This document shows, in pieces, positions 1 through 10,206 of a DNA stretch of 29,329 nucleotides. The notes beneath the pieces were generated by a model. That model searched no databases. It was not told the DNA's origin and saw only the letters and a list, made by a program, of their open reading frames with translations. The stretch's first letter is position 1. Each line of letters opens with the position of its first letter. The translations under genes and the position numbers were made by a program. The stretch is from contig FR893551.1 in assembly GCA_000433675.1 (NCBI GenBank), forward strand, positions 1 through 29,329, read 5' to 3'. The DNA comes from Clostridium sp. CAG:433 (GTDB lineage: Bacteria > Bacillota_I > Bacilli_A > RF39 > UBA660).

Positions 1-3000
1 TTATTGTTGTATTATTTATTTCTAATGTTCCTACGTTTATTATTGCTGTTCCATTAGATGTCATTACAATATTATTTATATTAAGAACATTATTACTATT
101 TATTACTGTTCCACCGGTATTCTCTAATTTCCCATATGTTTTTGAGCCTTCTTCTCCCTGCCCACTGTCTTTTATTTCTAGGGTACCAGAGTTTATAATA
201 TAAACTTCTTTTTTATAATTTTTAACATTATTACCTTTTATATCTATTGTTATATTTTTATTTTCTGGTATTTCATTACATAATATTGTTTTTACATCTT
301 TTAATACTTCTATTATATCTCCATCACTTGCTGCATTTATTGCTTCTTGAATTGTTGAATATTTTTCTTTTGTTGATGAAAGCATTACAATTTTCTCATT
401 AGGAAGTGTTAATGTTACTTCTTCTGTATTTTCTTTTGTTTCTATATTTATATCATAATTATCTTCACTATCTGATACATATCCATTTAACCATTTTCCT
501 ATACTTCCTATTATTTTACCATCATAGAAATTAAATGTTCCTGAATTACTTATACCATAGTTATTACCTGTTATTGTTGTACTTTCAATACTTGCTTCTC
601 CATCTTTTTCTCCTATTGTCAATGTTCCTGAATTTGATATTGTTGAAACTGAACTCGAATTAGATGTAGAAGTTATTGTACCACCTTTTATTGTTGCTAT
701 TCCACGATTATTATTATTTATTCCTGTTGAACCTGTTATTATTCCACCTTCAACAATTAATGCTCCTCCATTAAGACCATTATCAACTCCCGTAGAACCA
801 GTTACTGTTCCTCCTTTAATATTAGTTATTCCCTTATCATTATATATTCCTTTTGTATTTCCTGTTATCGTACCATCAATAATTGTTATTGTTACATCAT
901 TATTATCATTCCAATTATTTATAGCATAATAATCGCCTATTATTGTTCCGCCTTCAACCGTTAATGTACCTAGATTGCTTATTCCACCTGACGATAAACT
1001 CAATATATTTCCATTTTTAATTAATAGTGTTCCATAATTATATATTCCTATTCCACTTGATAATGCAATTGAAATATCATTTATTGTAATTGTTCCATTA
1101 CCAATGTATATTCCTGCATTATAGCTTCCTTTTATCTCTACATCTGATATTTTTATATCTTTATTAGTAACTGTATTTATCCCATTTGTATTGCTTGAAT
1201 TACTAGAATTTATTTTTAATTCACTAAATGAATCTTGTTTTTTACTTTGATTATATATACCATTTGAATAAGAATTTTTTATATTTAATGTTGGATTTGT
1301 TGTTACTAATTTTCCTTCAGCCTTATTATTTATTACATTATTATAACTTGAATTTACTATTAAATTGGCATTTTCTTTTATGTTTAATGTTCCATCATTT
1401 TCTATTAAATCCAAATATTTTGATGAATTTCCTGCTTTATTTAATATAAATATTCCATCTCTTAATGTTAAATTTGCATCATTATCATTATATATAACTG
1501 AATTTGTTGTACTTGTTATTGTTCCTGTCATTATTGCTTGTTTTAATGTTGCTTTCTTTAAAACAGGTTTATTGTCAAATGATAAGTTATATAAATCAGA
1601 ATAAACTGTATAACTAGATGTATTAGAATTATGATATAAAACTATCTTAAAATAATATTCTCCAGGTTCTCCTATAGGTATATTTATATCTTCAGGAGTT
1701 GCTTTACCACTATATGATGTTATATTTTTTTCAACATATGATACAAAATCATCAATATTTGCTTCGTTCGTTTTTGAAAAACCTATATATGCAGTTCCTA
1801 ATAGGCCACCATCACTATAGTAATTTTGATATAAACTAAGATTTACATGAGCATATGTTTTCGAAGTAACATTTATTTTTTTATTGTAATATGTTACCGA
1901 TTTATTACCTGAATTATTTACATAAAAATTTAAATTACTACTTCTTTTTGTAAATCTACCATTACCAGAATAAGTAAAATTAGATGTTTCTAGTTCAACA
2001 TCAGTAGTTTTTAATATTTCTGGTTCTTCTGGTTTAGTTGGTTTTTCTATTGTAGAATCTGAATTATTACTACCTAATAATGTTATTTTTGCATAACCAT
2101 TACCTTTTTTAGCATTATTTTCTGCTGGTATTTCTGATACATTTGTTGTACTTATTGTTTTTGTTGATTCATCGCTTGATTCTGTACAATCATAACAATA
2201 CATTTTCTTATTTGTTAACTTTGAATTGCCTATGTATCCAGATCCTCCAGTAGCACCCCATTCATAGGTATCACCAGCACCACCATAATAACCAGAGCCA
2301 CCACCTACTGAATAAGAAGTTGTAGATCCAGCACCAAAACCAAATCCTCCAGTACCAAATCTTGACCTACCACCAGATGTTTGTGTTCCTCCAGATCTTG
2401 TACCACAATCAGAGCAATTATTTGTTGGTACTGTTCCTGAAATTCCACCACCGGAACCACCTTTACTACTACAACTTGAACCTGTTGATCCAGAACCACC
2501 TCCAGATCCTGAAACAATCAAAATTGAATCAGTAGAATCAGAAAGTGTCTTAAGAAATCCAGACTTAGTTGCAATATGAGTTGCTCCCCCTCCAGAACAC
2601 ATTCTATAACTATTTCTTGATAATGCATCACCACCACCGTTGTAACCACCTTTTGATGAAGAACCTACATTACATGTTCCAACTCCACCAACATTTATAT
2701 ATAATATATCACCTTTCTTTAATTCAACTTGACCATAAGAATATCCACCATATCCACCATCACAGCTATCTACAGCAGTTCCTCCTTGTGCTCCCCAAGT
2801 TTCTAATTCATAAGTACCATCTTGTGGAACTACATATGTTCCTTCTTCACCGGTATATTCAAATTCTTCTCCAGGATGACTTGCGTAATATTCTTCAAGT
2901 TTTTTATTATATTCTTCAATTGATTTTTCATACTCTGTTTTTGCTTTATTGTAAACACTTAATTCTGCATTATATTCCTCATCATATTTAGCTTGTTCAG

Positions 3001-3073
3001 CGTCATAATCTGCTTGATTTTTATCTTGGTCAGCAGAATATTTACTATCTATTATTGTTAAGTCTCCACTGTT
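1..3073 (-). CDS. Giant surface adhesin, C-terminal part after a -1 frameshift (partial, runs off left edge)
   Basis: About 1,024 codons stay open from 3073 to the window edge in the frame -1 to the preceding ORF. This frame has a stop at 3086-3088 and no start codon near its beginning, so it is not an independent gene. Order of segments: beta-helix strand; a Lys/Glu helical stalk with Tyr about every seven residues (2890-3045); a glycine- and cysteine-rich domain (about 2075-2860) with a WGAQGG motif, a SYGQVxLxxGDxLYxxVGGxG strand and GGGATH, typical of the ALK/LTK glycine-rich domain family; a beta-sandwich-like segment (about 1560-2010); then repeated short strands of the type GTLxIxGGxIxG, as in right-handed beta-helix (pectin-lyase-like) adhesins, up to position 1. 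No C-terminal anchor (LPXTG or other) is visible because the end is outside the window. Likely exported and surface exposed as the distal part of one polypeptide with the upstream ORF. Function as an adhesin is inferred from architecture only. Confidence 0.85.
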
Positions 3074-6000
3074 TTTATTACATAATCATTTGATGTTGTT
3101 GTTAAAGTATATCCTTTTAGGTCTAATACCATTTCTTTTGTTTCATTTATTTCCATTGATGATGTTAGTGTTATATCTTTTATAAGTTCAACAGTATCTA
3201 CCTTTTCATTTAATACTGGTATTCTTGATATAGGATTTTTTGGTTCACCTTTATTATACGTTATACTATTAATAATAAATGCATCAATACTATCATCATA
3301 TCCATTGTTTTTCTTATATCCAAAATGAATATAAGAAACTTTACCTGCTTCTAAAGTTGCAGCATAAACTTTTGATGAAACATTACCATATCTATAAAAA
3401 ATTCTACCATTTGTATCACTATAAGATGGTACATCCTCACTATTATTTATTGTAATTAATCCATAGTCTCCAGCAGTTGCATGTAATTCTGCATCAATGT
3501 ATATTTTTCTATTAAAATTTGAGTTTGTTAAATCTACTTTTATATATGAATTAGCTGTTGTATATCTTTGCTTTTGATTGTTTGATTTTAATACTCCATC
3601 TTGATATACAAATCCATAGGAATCTTGTGTCACTATGTTTGTTTCTTCATCAAGAATACTACTCACAATATAATCTGATAATGTAATATTTGTTATTTTA
3701 AATGTATCTGTATTATCTGTATAATTATTCCATCCTGATGACTTATTATATCCTATATGTAAATAATATATTTTACCTTTTTCAAGTACTATATTTCCTG
3801 TTTCCGTTTTTGTTTCATTTTTGCTTGTCATATATAATACTCTACCATTTGTCTGATTATATGTTGGTGTTACTGTATTTTCTGTAACTATCGCATATCC
3901 ATAGTTTTGATATGTTGATATCTCTCCTGTTACTATTAACTCTTGATCTTTAGTATAATTTGTTAAATCTAATTTTATATATGAATATGCACTTTGATTA
4001 TATTGTTTTTGATTATTTGATATTAATGCATTTTCTTCTTCATTATAATCAAATGAATATCTACTTTTTGTTTTAACAGTTGATAAAATACTTTTATTTG
4101 ATTCTTCATATGTTCCAGATTTTGTTTCAGAAACCGCACCAGATAATTTTGTATAGTATTTTCCTCCTGTTATCTTTGCTTCTGCTTCTGCTAATATTGA
4201 TAATGTCGCTACTTGATGTCCTTCATTTGTTATCTTTGCGTTATATAAATATGGTGTATCATCTACATTTCCTTGTATTGCTACATTTCCTTCTATTTTT
4301 CCATCATAGAATTTTAATTTTGATGTCTCTTCTTCTGTATATATTCCATATGTTGTTCCTACTATATTTGGTTTTGTCATTGATACACTTAATGGTTCTT
4401 CATTTTCTCCTATTTGTAATATTCCACTTCCTATATTCTTTATTGCTGTATCTGTATTATTTATTATTCCGCCTTCTCTTTCTTCTTTATCTGTTATTAT
4501 TAATTCTCCACTATTTTCTATTGTATAGTCTCTTGTTCCTGTTACTATCTTTCCATTTAATTCTAGTTTTATTTCTTGGCCTTCTAATACATTTACGCTT
4601 TCTTTTGTATCTAGTACCATTTCTATTGTACATTCATTACTTCCACATGATGTTATGGCTTCTTCTAAGCTTTCAAATAATTCATATTCTGCTTCACTTT
4701 CATATAAACTATTATTTCTTCCTATTATTCTTGATACTATTACTCTTTTTAATGTTGTTATCTCTTTTTCTTCTGAAATATTTATATTTCCTACTTTATC
4801 TATTAATTCTACTTTTATTTTATATGTTGTATTTTCTTCTAATCCTGTTAAACTATATGTCTCTTCTTTTTCTTCATTTAATCTTTCTGTATATGGATAA
4901 CTTACCATTAATTCTTCATTTTTATATATTCTTATTTCACTTAATCCTGATTCATTATCTTGTCCTTTTACTTTTATATCAAATGATTTTGTTGTTATAT
5001 TTTCTTCTGTTATTTCTTTTATTACTGGCAAGACTTTATCTATATTTGTTATTTCTTTTGTTGTTACTTCACTTTCTACATTTTCTTTTATTGATTTCGC
5101 TATTACTGTGCAATTTTTATCTACTGTAAATTCTCCATTATAGTTTTGATATTCTCCATCATCTATTTTATACATATAACTATAATCATTATAATTTGGT
5201 GTTATTGTTACTTTTACATTTTCTTTTGTCCATTCTATTGGTGTACTTTCTATTATTGGTGATTCTACTAACTCAAAACTACTTTTTATTGTTATATTCT
5301 TTGTTACTGTTGTATTAAAGTCATAAATATTTCCTTCTAGCGTCCATCCTCTATATATATTATGGTCTTTATTTATTACTTCTTCACTTACTGTTTCTCC
5401 ATAATTTACTTCTTTTCTTGTATATTCTTTCTCTCCATCCATATATATTACTGTATACTTATTTTTTGTTTCTTTATATGTTGCGATATATATTTCATTA
5501 TCTGTTACTTCTGTTATTTCTTTATTCCAGTTTTTAAATGCATATGTATATTCGTCTGTTTTTTCTCTTGTTGGTACTTCTCCTTTATATACTGGCAAAG
5601 TTCCATATTCTAATGTCTCTTCTTGAAGTATACTTCCATCATAGTTCGTGAATTTTACATTATATTTATTTTTTGTTTCTGTATATGTTGCGATATATTC
5701 TTGATTATTTGTTACTTCTGTTATTTCTTTATCCCAACCTTTAAATGTATATGTATATTCTTTTGTCTTTTCTCTTTTTGGGGCTTCTCCTTTATATTTT
5801 GGTAACGCTCCATATTCTAATGTTTCTTCCTGTAAAGTACTTCCATCATAGTTTTTAAATATTACTTTATATATATTTATTTCATATACTGCATATAAAG
5901 TTATATTTTCTGTTACTTCTTCATTAAAGTTATATTCTTCTCCACCTTTTTCTATTGACCAATATTTAAATGTATAACCTGTTTTCCCTTGATTTGTTAC

Positions 6001-9000
6001 TGGTTCTACTTTTGCATTATAATTTACTTCTTTTCTTGTTATTCTATCTTCATCATTAAATGTTACTGTATACTTATTTATCTCATATTTACTATGTAAT
6101 GTTATATCTTTTGTAACAGTTATTGGATACTCTACTTTTTCTTCATTTTCATTATACCAACCAGTAAATGTATAACCTGTTTTAAATGGATCTTCTATTT
6201 TTTCATGTTTACTTCCGTATGTTAATTCTTCTTTATGATATTCTGATCCTTCATTTATATATGTTACTGTATACTTATTTATTTCATATACTGCATATAA
6301 AGTCGTATTTTCTGTTACTAAAGTATTAAAATTATATTCTTCTCCACCTTTTTCTTTTGACCAATATTTAAATGTATAACCTGTTTTTCCTTGATTTATT
6401 ACTGGTTCTACTTTGTTATTATAATTTACTTCTTTTGTTGTTATTCTATCCTCATCATTAAATGTTACTGTATACTTATTTATCTCATATTTACTATGTA
6501 ATGTTATATCTTTTGTAACAGTTATTGGATACTCTACTTTTTCTTCATTTTCATTATACCAACCAGTAAATGTATAACCTGTTTTAAATGGATCTTCTAT
6601 TTTTTCATGTTTACTTTTATATGTTAATTCTTCTTTATGATATTCTGATCCTTCATTTATATATGTTACTGTATATTTATTTATTTCATATACAGCATAT
6701 AAAGTTGTATCTTCTGTTATTTCTGAATTATAATCAAATGCAACTTTTTTATCTTTACTAAAGTATTTAAATGTATAGCCTTCTTTTTCTGGATTAGTGC
6801 TTGGTCCTGTTGCTGTAAAACTATCTAATACTTCTTCTGTATAATATGTTGTTCCTTCATTTATATATGTTACTGTATGTTTATTCTCATTATACTTTCC
6901 ATATATTGTTTTATTATTCATTATTTTTTCATCAAAGTTATTTTCTATTGTTAATCCTTCATCACTATACCATTTATCAAACAAGTATCCTTTTTTATAT
7001 GGTGCTTCTTTACTTGTTACTTTATGTCCTTCTATTACATTTTCTGTTAATATTACTTCATTTCCTATTTTATATGTTACTGTATATGTTGGTTTTGCTG
7101 TAAAACTACTTTCTAATTCTATATCTTTTGTTACCGTTGATGTAAAGTCATATTTATTGTTTGTTCCTTTTATTACCCATCCTGAAAAGTTATAATCTTC
7201 TTTTGTTGGATCAATACTTGGTTTTACTGCTGATTCTCCATAGTTTACTTTTTGATTTTCTACATATTTTTCATTGTTATGATAAAAACTTACTGTATAT
7301 GTATTTATTTCATATTTACTATATAATGTTATATTTTTTGTTACTGTAATTGGATAAGTTACTTTTTCATTATCTTTTGTATACCATCCTGTAAATGTAT
7401 AGCCTTCTTTTGTTGGGTCTTGTATACTTGTTATTACACTTCCATAAAGTGCTGTTTCTTTATGGTATTCTGTTCCTTCATTTATATATGTTACTGTATA
7501 TTTATTTATTTCGTATACCGCGTATAAAGCGATATCTTTTGTTATCTTTGTACTAAATTCGTATTCTTCTCCGTTTTCTTTTAGTGACCAATATTTAAAT
7601 GTATAGCCTATTTTACTTGGATTTGTATTTGGTTTTAATGCATTTTCTCCATAATTTATTTGTTGATCTTCTATATATTTTTTCCCTTCGTTATAATAAC
7701 TTACTTTATAACTATTTATTTCATATTTACTATATAGAGTTATATTTTCTGTTACTGTGATTGGATAAGTTACTTTTTCATTATCTTTTGTATACCATCC
7801 TGTAAATGTATAACCTTCTTTTATTGGGTCTTGTATTTTTGTTACTACGCTTCCATATTCTGCTGTTTCTTTATGATACTCAACACCTTCATTTATATAT
7901 GTTACTGTATACTTATTTATTTCATATACCGCGTATAAAGAAATATCTTTTGTTATTTTTGTACTAAATTCGTACTTCTCTCCATTTTCTTTTAGTGACC
8001 AATATTTAAATGTATATCCTATTTTACTTGGATTTGTATTTGGTTTTAATGCATTTTCTCCATAATTTATTTTTTGATCTTCTATATATTTTACACCTTC
8101 ATTATAGTAACTTATTTTATAACTATTTATTTCATATTTACTATATAGTGTCATATTTTTGGTTACTGTTATTGGATGATTTACTTTTTTATCATTTATA
8201 TCATACCAGCCTATAAACGTATATCCTTCTTTTGTTGGATTTTCTACATTTTTTATAGTGTTTCCATAAAGTGCTGTTTCTTTATGATATTCTTTCCCTT
8301 CATTTATATATGTTACTGTATATTTATTTTTTGTTTCTTTATATGTTGCTTTATATTCTTGATTACCTGTTACTTTTGTTATTTCTGGCATCCATTTATC
8401 AAATTCATATGTATATTCTTCTGTTCTTTTCTTTGTTGGTGTTTCTTTCTTATATGTTGGAGTGCTTCCATAATCTAATGTCTCTTCTTGTAATACACTT
8501 CCATCTTCATTTATAAATCTTACTTTATACTTATTTATTTCATATTTACTTTCTAATATTAGATTTCTTGTGATTGGTTCATATACATCATATTTTTCTT
8601 CTCCTTCATACCATCCAATAAATGTATGACCTTCTTTTGTTACTTCTGGTGCATTTACTATGCTTCCTTCTTCTAACTCTTCTTCTTTTATTATTTTTCC
8701 TTCATCTATATATTGTACTATATATTTCTTTGTACTTTCTTCTACTTTTCCATATAGTATTATATCTTTTGTTACATCGTTATTAAAATTATATTTATTT
8801 GTATATTTTTTATCTGTATACCATCCTTTAAAATTTTCTTGTACTATTTTTGGTTCTTCTATTTTTTCTCCTTCTAGTACTTTTTCTTTTCTATATTCTT
8901 TTCCACCTAGAATATATACTACATTTTGGTATACTTCTCCTTTAGCTGTTACTTTCTGTAAATAACTTCTTGCTTCATCTGTTTTTTCTATATCTAATTT

Positions 9001-10092
9001 TAATGTTATTTCTTTTTCTTCTCCTGCTTTTAACTTTATTCCTTCTAAGCTTCTATTTATTATCTTTCCGTTCTTTTCTTCCCATTCACTATTTTTCTCT
9101 TTTTTAAAGCTTAATCCTTCTGTTACTTCTTCTTCTATTTTTGTTATCTCTCCAGATTTCTCTCCTGTATTTTTTATCTCTATTTTATATTCTATTTCTC
9201 CGCTTAGATTCTTTAAGTTCTTTACTGTCTGATTTACTTTATTTAATTTTCCATATTCATATTCTATTTCTTTTCCATTATTATTTAATTTTATTTTACT
9301 TATATATTTCTTTACTTCTATTTCATATGGTTTTATTTTCTTTACTATTATGTTTTCTGTTATTCCTCCTATTACCTCTACTTCTTTTATCTCTTTTAAT
9401 TCATAATTTTCTTCTTCTACTTTTATTGTGTATTTTCCTTCTTCTACATCGCTAAATACATATCTTCCATTTTCATCTGTATATGTTCTTCTTATTTCTT
9501 CATTTCCTTTATTTATACTTAATTCAAGATTACTTACACTCATTCCTTCTTCATCTTGTACTAGTCCTGTCACACTATTTGTTTTTACTTCTATTTCTTC
9601 TGTATTTACTTTTGTATATTCTTTTTCACTTTCTTCTTTTATTTCTATCTCTGGTTTTATCTTTGTTTCATTTATCGCTCCATTTATTTCTATTTTTATA
9701 TTTATTTTATTTTGTCTTCCTAATTTTACTTTCTCTATTCTTATTTCTATTTCTCTTCCATTTTCACTTACTGTGCTTGTGATTGTTTTACTTGTTATTT
9801 CTTTAAATCTTGCATATTTATTTTCTTCTTTTGTTAATGTTCCTTTTATTATTACATTTCTTTCTTCTATTCCTTCTACTTTTTCTAATTCATACAAAAC
9901 AGGATATGTTATTTCTTCATACCCTTTTGATTCTATAACGCTCGATTTTAATTTTTCTATACTTGCGCTTTTTAATTTTACTTTTCCTTTATCTAGGTCT
10001 GTATTTCCTATATTTACTATTCCTATTATTCCTAGTACTAATATCATTATTGTTATTAATGTTACATATTTTTTCTTACTTAATTCTTTCAT
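3058..10092 (-). CDS. Giant InlB-repeat surface adhesin, N-terminal part (ends at frameshift)
   Basis: 2,344 codons from the ATG at 10092. I prefer this to the ATG five codons upstream because a GGAG Shine-Dalgarno lies nine bases before it and it directly precedes a basic stretch and a hydrophobic segment (residues ~8-26: signal peptide or anchor). Segments in order: Glu/Lys-rich extracellular region; a carboxypeptidase-regulatory-like beta-sandwich (~170-235, TDENGRYVFSDVEEGKYTI); a DUF11/Ig-like segment (~260-380); about 18 InlB B-type (Flg_new/Listeria-Bacteroides) repeats (~390-1610), each with a YTFxGWY or YTFKYWS core; Ig/FN3-like domains (~1610-1785); beta-helix (~1785-2000); two copies of a ~125-residue module (~2010-2275); and the start of a further beta-helix at the frameshift. 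The coding strand is strikingly purine-rich. Likely secreted and involved in attachment, inferred from domain types. It has its own promoter and follows a terminator. Confidence 0.9.
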   Translation of the reverse strand: MKELSKKKYVTLITIMILVLGIIGIVNIGNTDLDKGKVKLKSASIEKLKSSVIESKGYEEITYPVLYELEKVEGIEERNVIIKGTLTKEENKYARFKEITSKTITSTVSENGREIEIRIEKVKLGRQNKINIKIEINGAINETKIKPEIEIKEESEKEYTKVNTEEIEVKTNSVTGLVQDEEGMSVSNLELSINKGNEEIRRTYTDENGRYVFSDVEEGKYTIKVEEENYELKEIKEVEVIGGITENIIVKKIKPYEIEVKKYISKIKLNNNGKEIEYEYGKLNKVNQTVKNLKNLSGEIEYKIEIKNTGEKSGEITKIEEEVTEGLSFKKEKNSEWEEKNGKIINRSLEGIKLKAGEEKEITLKLDIEKTDEARSYLQKVTAKGEVYQNVVYILGGKEYRKEKVLEGEKIEEPKIVQENFKGWYTDKKYTNKYNFNNDVTKDIILYGKVEESTKKYIVQYIDEGKIIKEEELEEGSIVNAPEVTKEGHTFIGWYEGEEKYDVYEPITRNLILESKYEINKYKVRFINEDGSVLQEETLDYGSTPTYKKETPTKKRTEEYTYEFDKWMPEITKVTGNQEYKATYKETKNKYTVTYINEGKEYHKETALYGNTIKNVENPTKEGYTFIGWYDINDKKVNHPITVTKNMTLYSKYEINSYKISYYNEGVKYIEDQKINYGENALKPNTNPSKIGYTFKYWSLKENGEKYEFSTKITKDISLYAVYEINKYTVTYINEGVEYHKETAEYGSVVTKIQDPIKEGYTFTGWYTKDNEKVTYPITVTENITLYSKYEINSYKVSYYNEGKKYIEDQQINYGENALKPNTNPSKIGYTFKYWSLKENGEEYEFSTKITKDIALYAVYEINKYTVTYINEGTEYHKETALYGSVITSIQDPTKEGYTFTGWYTKDNEKVTYPITVTKNITLYSKYEINTYTVSFYHNNEKYVENQKVNYGESAVKPSIDPTKEDYNFSGWVIKGTNNKYDFTSTVTKDIELESSFTAKPTYTVTYKIGNEVILTENVIEGHKVTSKEAPYKKGYLFDKWYSDEGLTIENNFDEKIMNNKTIYGKYNENKHTVTYINEGTTYYTEEVLDSFTATGPSTNPEKEGYTFKYFSKDKKVAFDYNSEITEDTTLYAVYEINKYTVTYINEGSEYHKEELTYKSKHEKIEDPFKTGYTFTGWYNENEEKVEYPITVTKDITLHSKYEINKYTVTFNDEDRITTKEVNYNNKVEPVINQGKTGYTFKYWSKEKGGEEYNFNTLVTENTTLYAVYEINKYTVTYINEGSEYHKEELTYGSKHEKIEDPFKTGYTFTGWYNENEEKVEYPITVTKDITLHSKYEINKYTVTFNDEDRITRKEVNYNAKVEPVTNQGKTGYTFKYWSIEKGGEEYNFNEEVTENITLYAVYEINIYKVIFKNYDGSTLQEETLEYGALPKYKGEAPKREKTKEYTYTFKGWDKEITEVTNNQEYIATYTETKNKYNVKFTNYDGSILQEETLEYGTLPVYKGEVPTREKTDEYTYAFKNWNKEITEVTDNEIYIATYKETKNKYTVIYMDGEKEYTRKEVNYGETVSEEVINKDHNIYRGWTLEGNIYDFNTTVTKNITIKSSFELVESPIIESTPIEWTKENVKVTITPNYNDYSYMYKIDDGEYQNYNGEFTVDKNCTVIAKSIKENVESEVTTKEITNIDKVLPVIKEITEENITTKSFDIKVKGQDNESGLSEIRIYKNEELMVSYPYTERLNEEKEETYSLTGLEENTTYKIKVELIDKVGNINISEEKEITTLKRVIVSRIIGRNNSLYESEAEYELFESLEEAITSCGSNECTIEMVLDTKESVNVLEGQEIKLELNGKIVTGTRDYTIENSGELIITDKEEREGGIINNTDTAIKNIGSGILQIGENEEPLSVSMTKPNIVGTTYGIYTEEETSKLKFYDGKIEGNVAIQGNVDDTPYLYNAKITNEGHQVATLSILAEAEAKITGGKYYTKLSGAVSETKSGTYEESNKSILSTVKTKSRYSFDYNEEENALISNNQKQYNQSAYSYIKLDLTNYTKDQELIVTGEISTYQNYGYAIVTENTVTPTYNQTNGRVLYMTSKNETKTETGNIVLEKGKIYYLHIGYNKSSGWNNYTDNTDTFKITNITLSDYIVSSILDEETNIVTQDSYGFVYQDGVLKSNNQKQRYTTANSYIKVDLTNSNFNRKIYIDAELHATAGDYGLITINNSEDVPSYSDTNGRIFYRYGNVSSKVYAATLEAGKVSYIHFGYKKNNGYDDSIDAFIINSITYNKGEPKNPISRIPVLNEKVDTVELIKDITLTSSMEINETKEMVLDLKGYTLTTTSNDYVIKTVET
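3061..3085 (-). other. Frameshift junction at an A5 run within the giant adhesin gene
   Basis: The upstream frame ends at a TAA (3058-3060); the downstream frame first opens at 3085, just after a TGA. Any frame change must therefore fall in this short overlap, which contains the run AAAAA (minus strand, 3072-3076). With a -1 shift after the AAA codon the protein reads DYVIKNSGDLTIIDS, which matches an upstream internal repeat of the same protein, DYTIENSGELIITDK, residue for residue across the junction. The reading ATA AAA ACA is an A_AAA slip site but not a full canonical X_XXY_YYZ heptamer. A one-base deletion, slippage, or a sequencing/assembly error all fit. Confidence 0.85.
3258..4066 (-). 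repeat. Tandem pair of ~125-residue extracellular modules
   Basis: Two successive segments share the layout SNNQKQ ... YIKxDLTN ... YGxxxI ... TNGRxxY ... LExGKxxYxHxGYxxxxG ... DxFxIxxIT. They are separated by about seven residues (DIVSSILDEETN region). The length and strand-rich pattern suggest a jelly-roll or carbohydrate-binding-like fold. I do not recognise a named family. They precede the beta-helix interrupted by the frameshift. Confidence 0.7.
5262..8925 (-). repeat. Array of ~18 InlB B-type repeats
   Basis: I count about 18 consecutive units of 65-72 residues. Most end in a YEIN or ETKN joint that begins the next unit. Three subtypes are visible: type A (YTVTYINEG..YHKE..GYTFTGWY..YSKYEIN), type B (YYNEG..GYTFKYWS..YAVYEIN) and a longer type C (NYDGSxLQEETLEYG..ATYxETKN). 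Types A and B mostly alternate, so the duplicating unit is an A-B pair. The pairs around 5880-6280 and 6280-6680 are nearly identical over their length, showing recent duplication or gene conversion. InlB B-repeats are known as stalk modules of Gram-positive surface proteins. Confidence 0.9.
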
Positions 10093-10131
10093 ATACAAGC
10101 ACTCCATTTTCCATTATTATTTCTTATTTTA

Positions 10132-10160
10132 ATTATACCAATTTATCCTTATTTTTTCTA
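10132..10160 (-). promoter_or_regulatory. Promoter of the giant adhesin gene
   Basis: Extended -10 TGGTATAAT (10132-10140), with TAGAAA as a four-of-six -35 match 17 bases upstream (10155-10160). It lies between the terminator of the preceding gene and the adhesin start. Confidence 0.65.
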
Positions 10161-10171
10161 TATTTTATAAC

Positions 10172-10203
10172 AAAAAAATGCACTTTTTTCAAAGTACATT
10201 TCT
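10172..10203 (-). terminator. Intrinsic terminator of the envelope gene cluster
   Basis: On the minus strand AAATGTACTTT pairs with AAAGTGCATTT (one G-U pair), with a three-base GAA loop and a T7 tract after it. It lies four bases beyond the stop codon of the 10207-10869 gene and separates the cluster from the adhesin gene. Confidence 0.85.
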
Positions 10204-10206
10204 TTA

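Noticed and set aside
2305..2517. Minus-strand 70-codon ORF with Val/Gln-rich product
   Set aside because: It lies in another frame of the glycine-rich domain coding region; the real frame carries the WGAQGG and VGG motifs.
1..3057. Treating the left 3 kb as non-coding because it lacks a complete start-to-stop frame
   Set aside because: One minus-strand frame is open throughout and encodes recognisable domains; it lacks a start because it continues the upstream gene and lacks a stop because it leaves the window.
5262..8925. Possible CRISPR or non-coding tandem repeat array
   Set aside because: The repeat units are ~200 bases, in frame and diverged at synonymous and non-synonymous sites; they encode InlB-type protein repeats.
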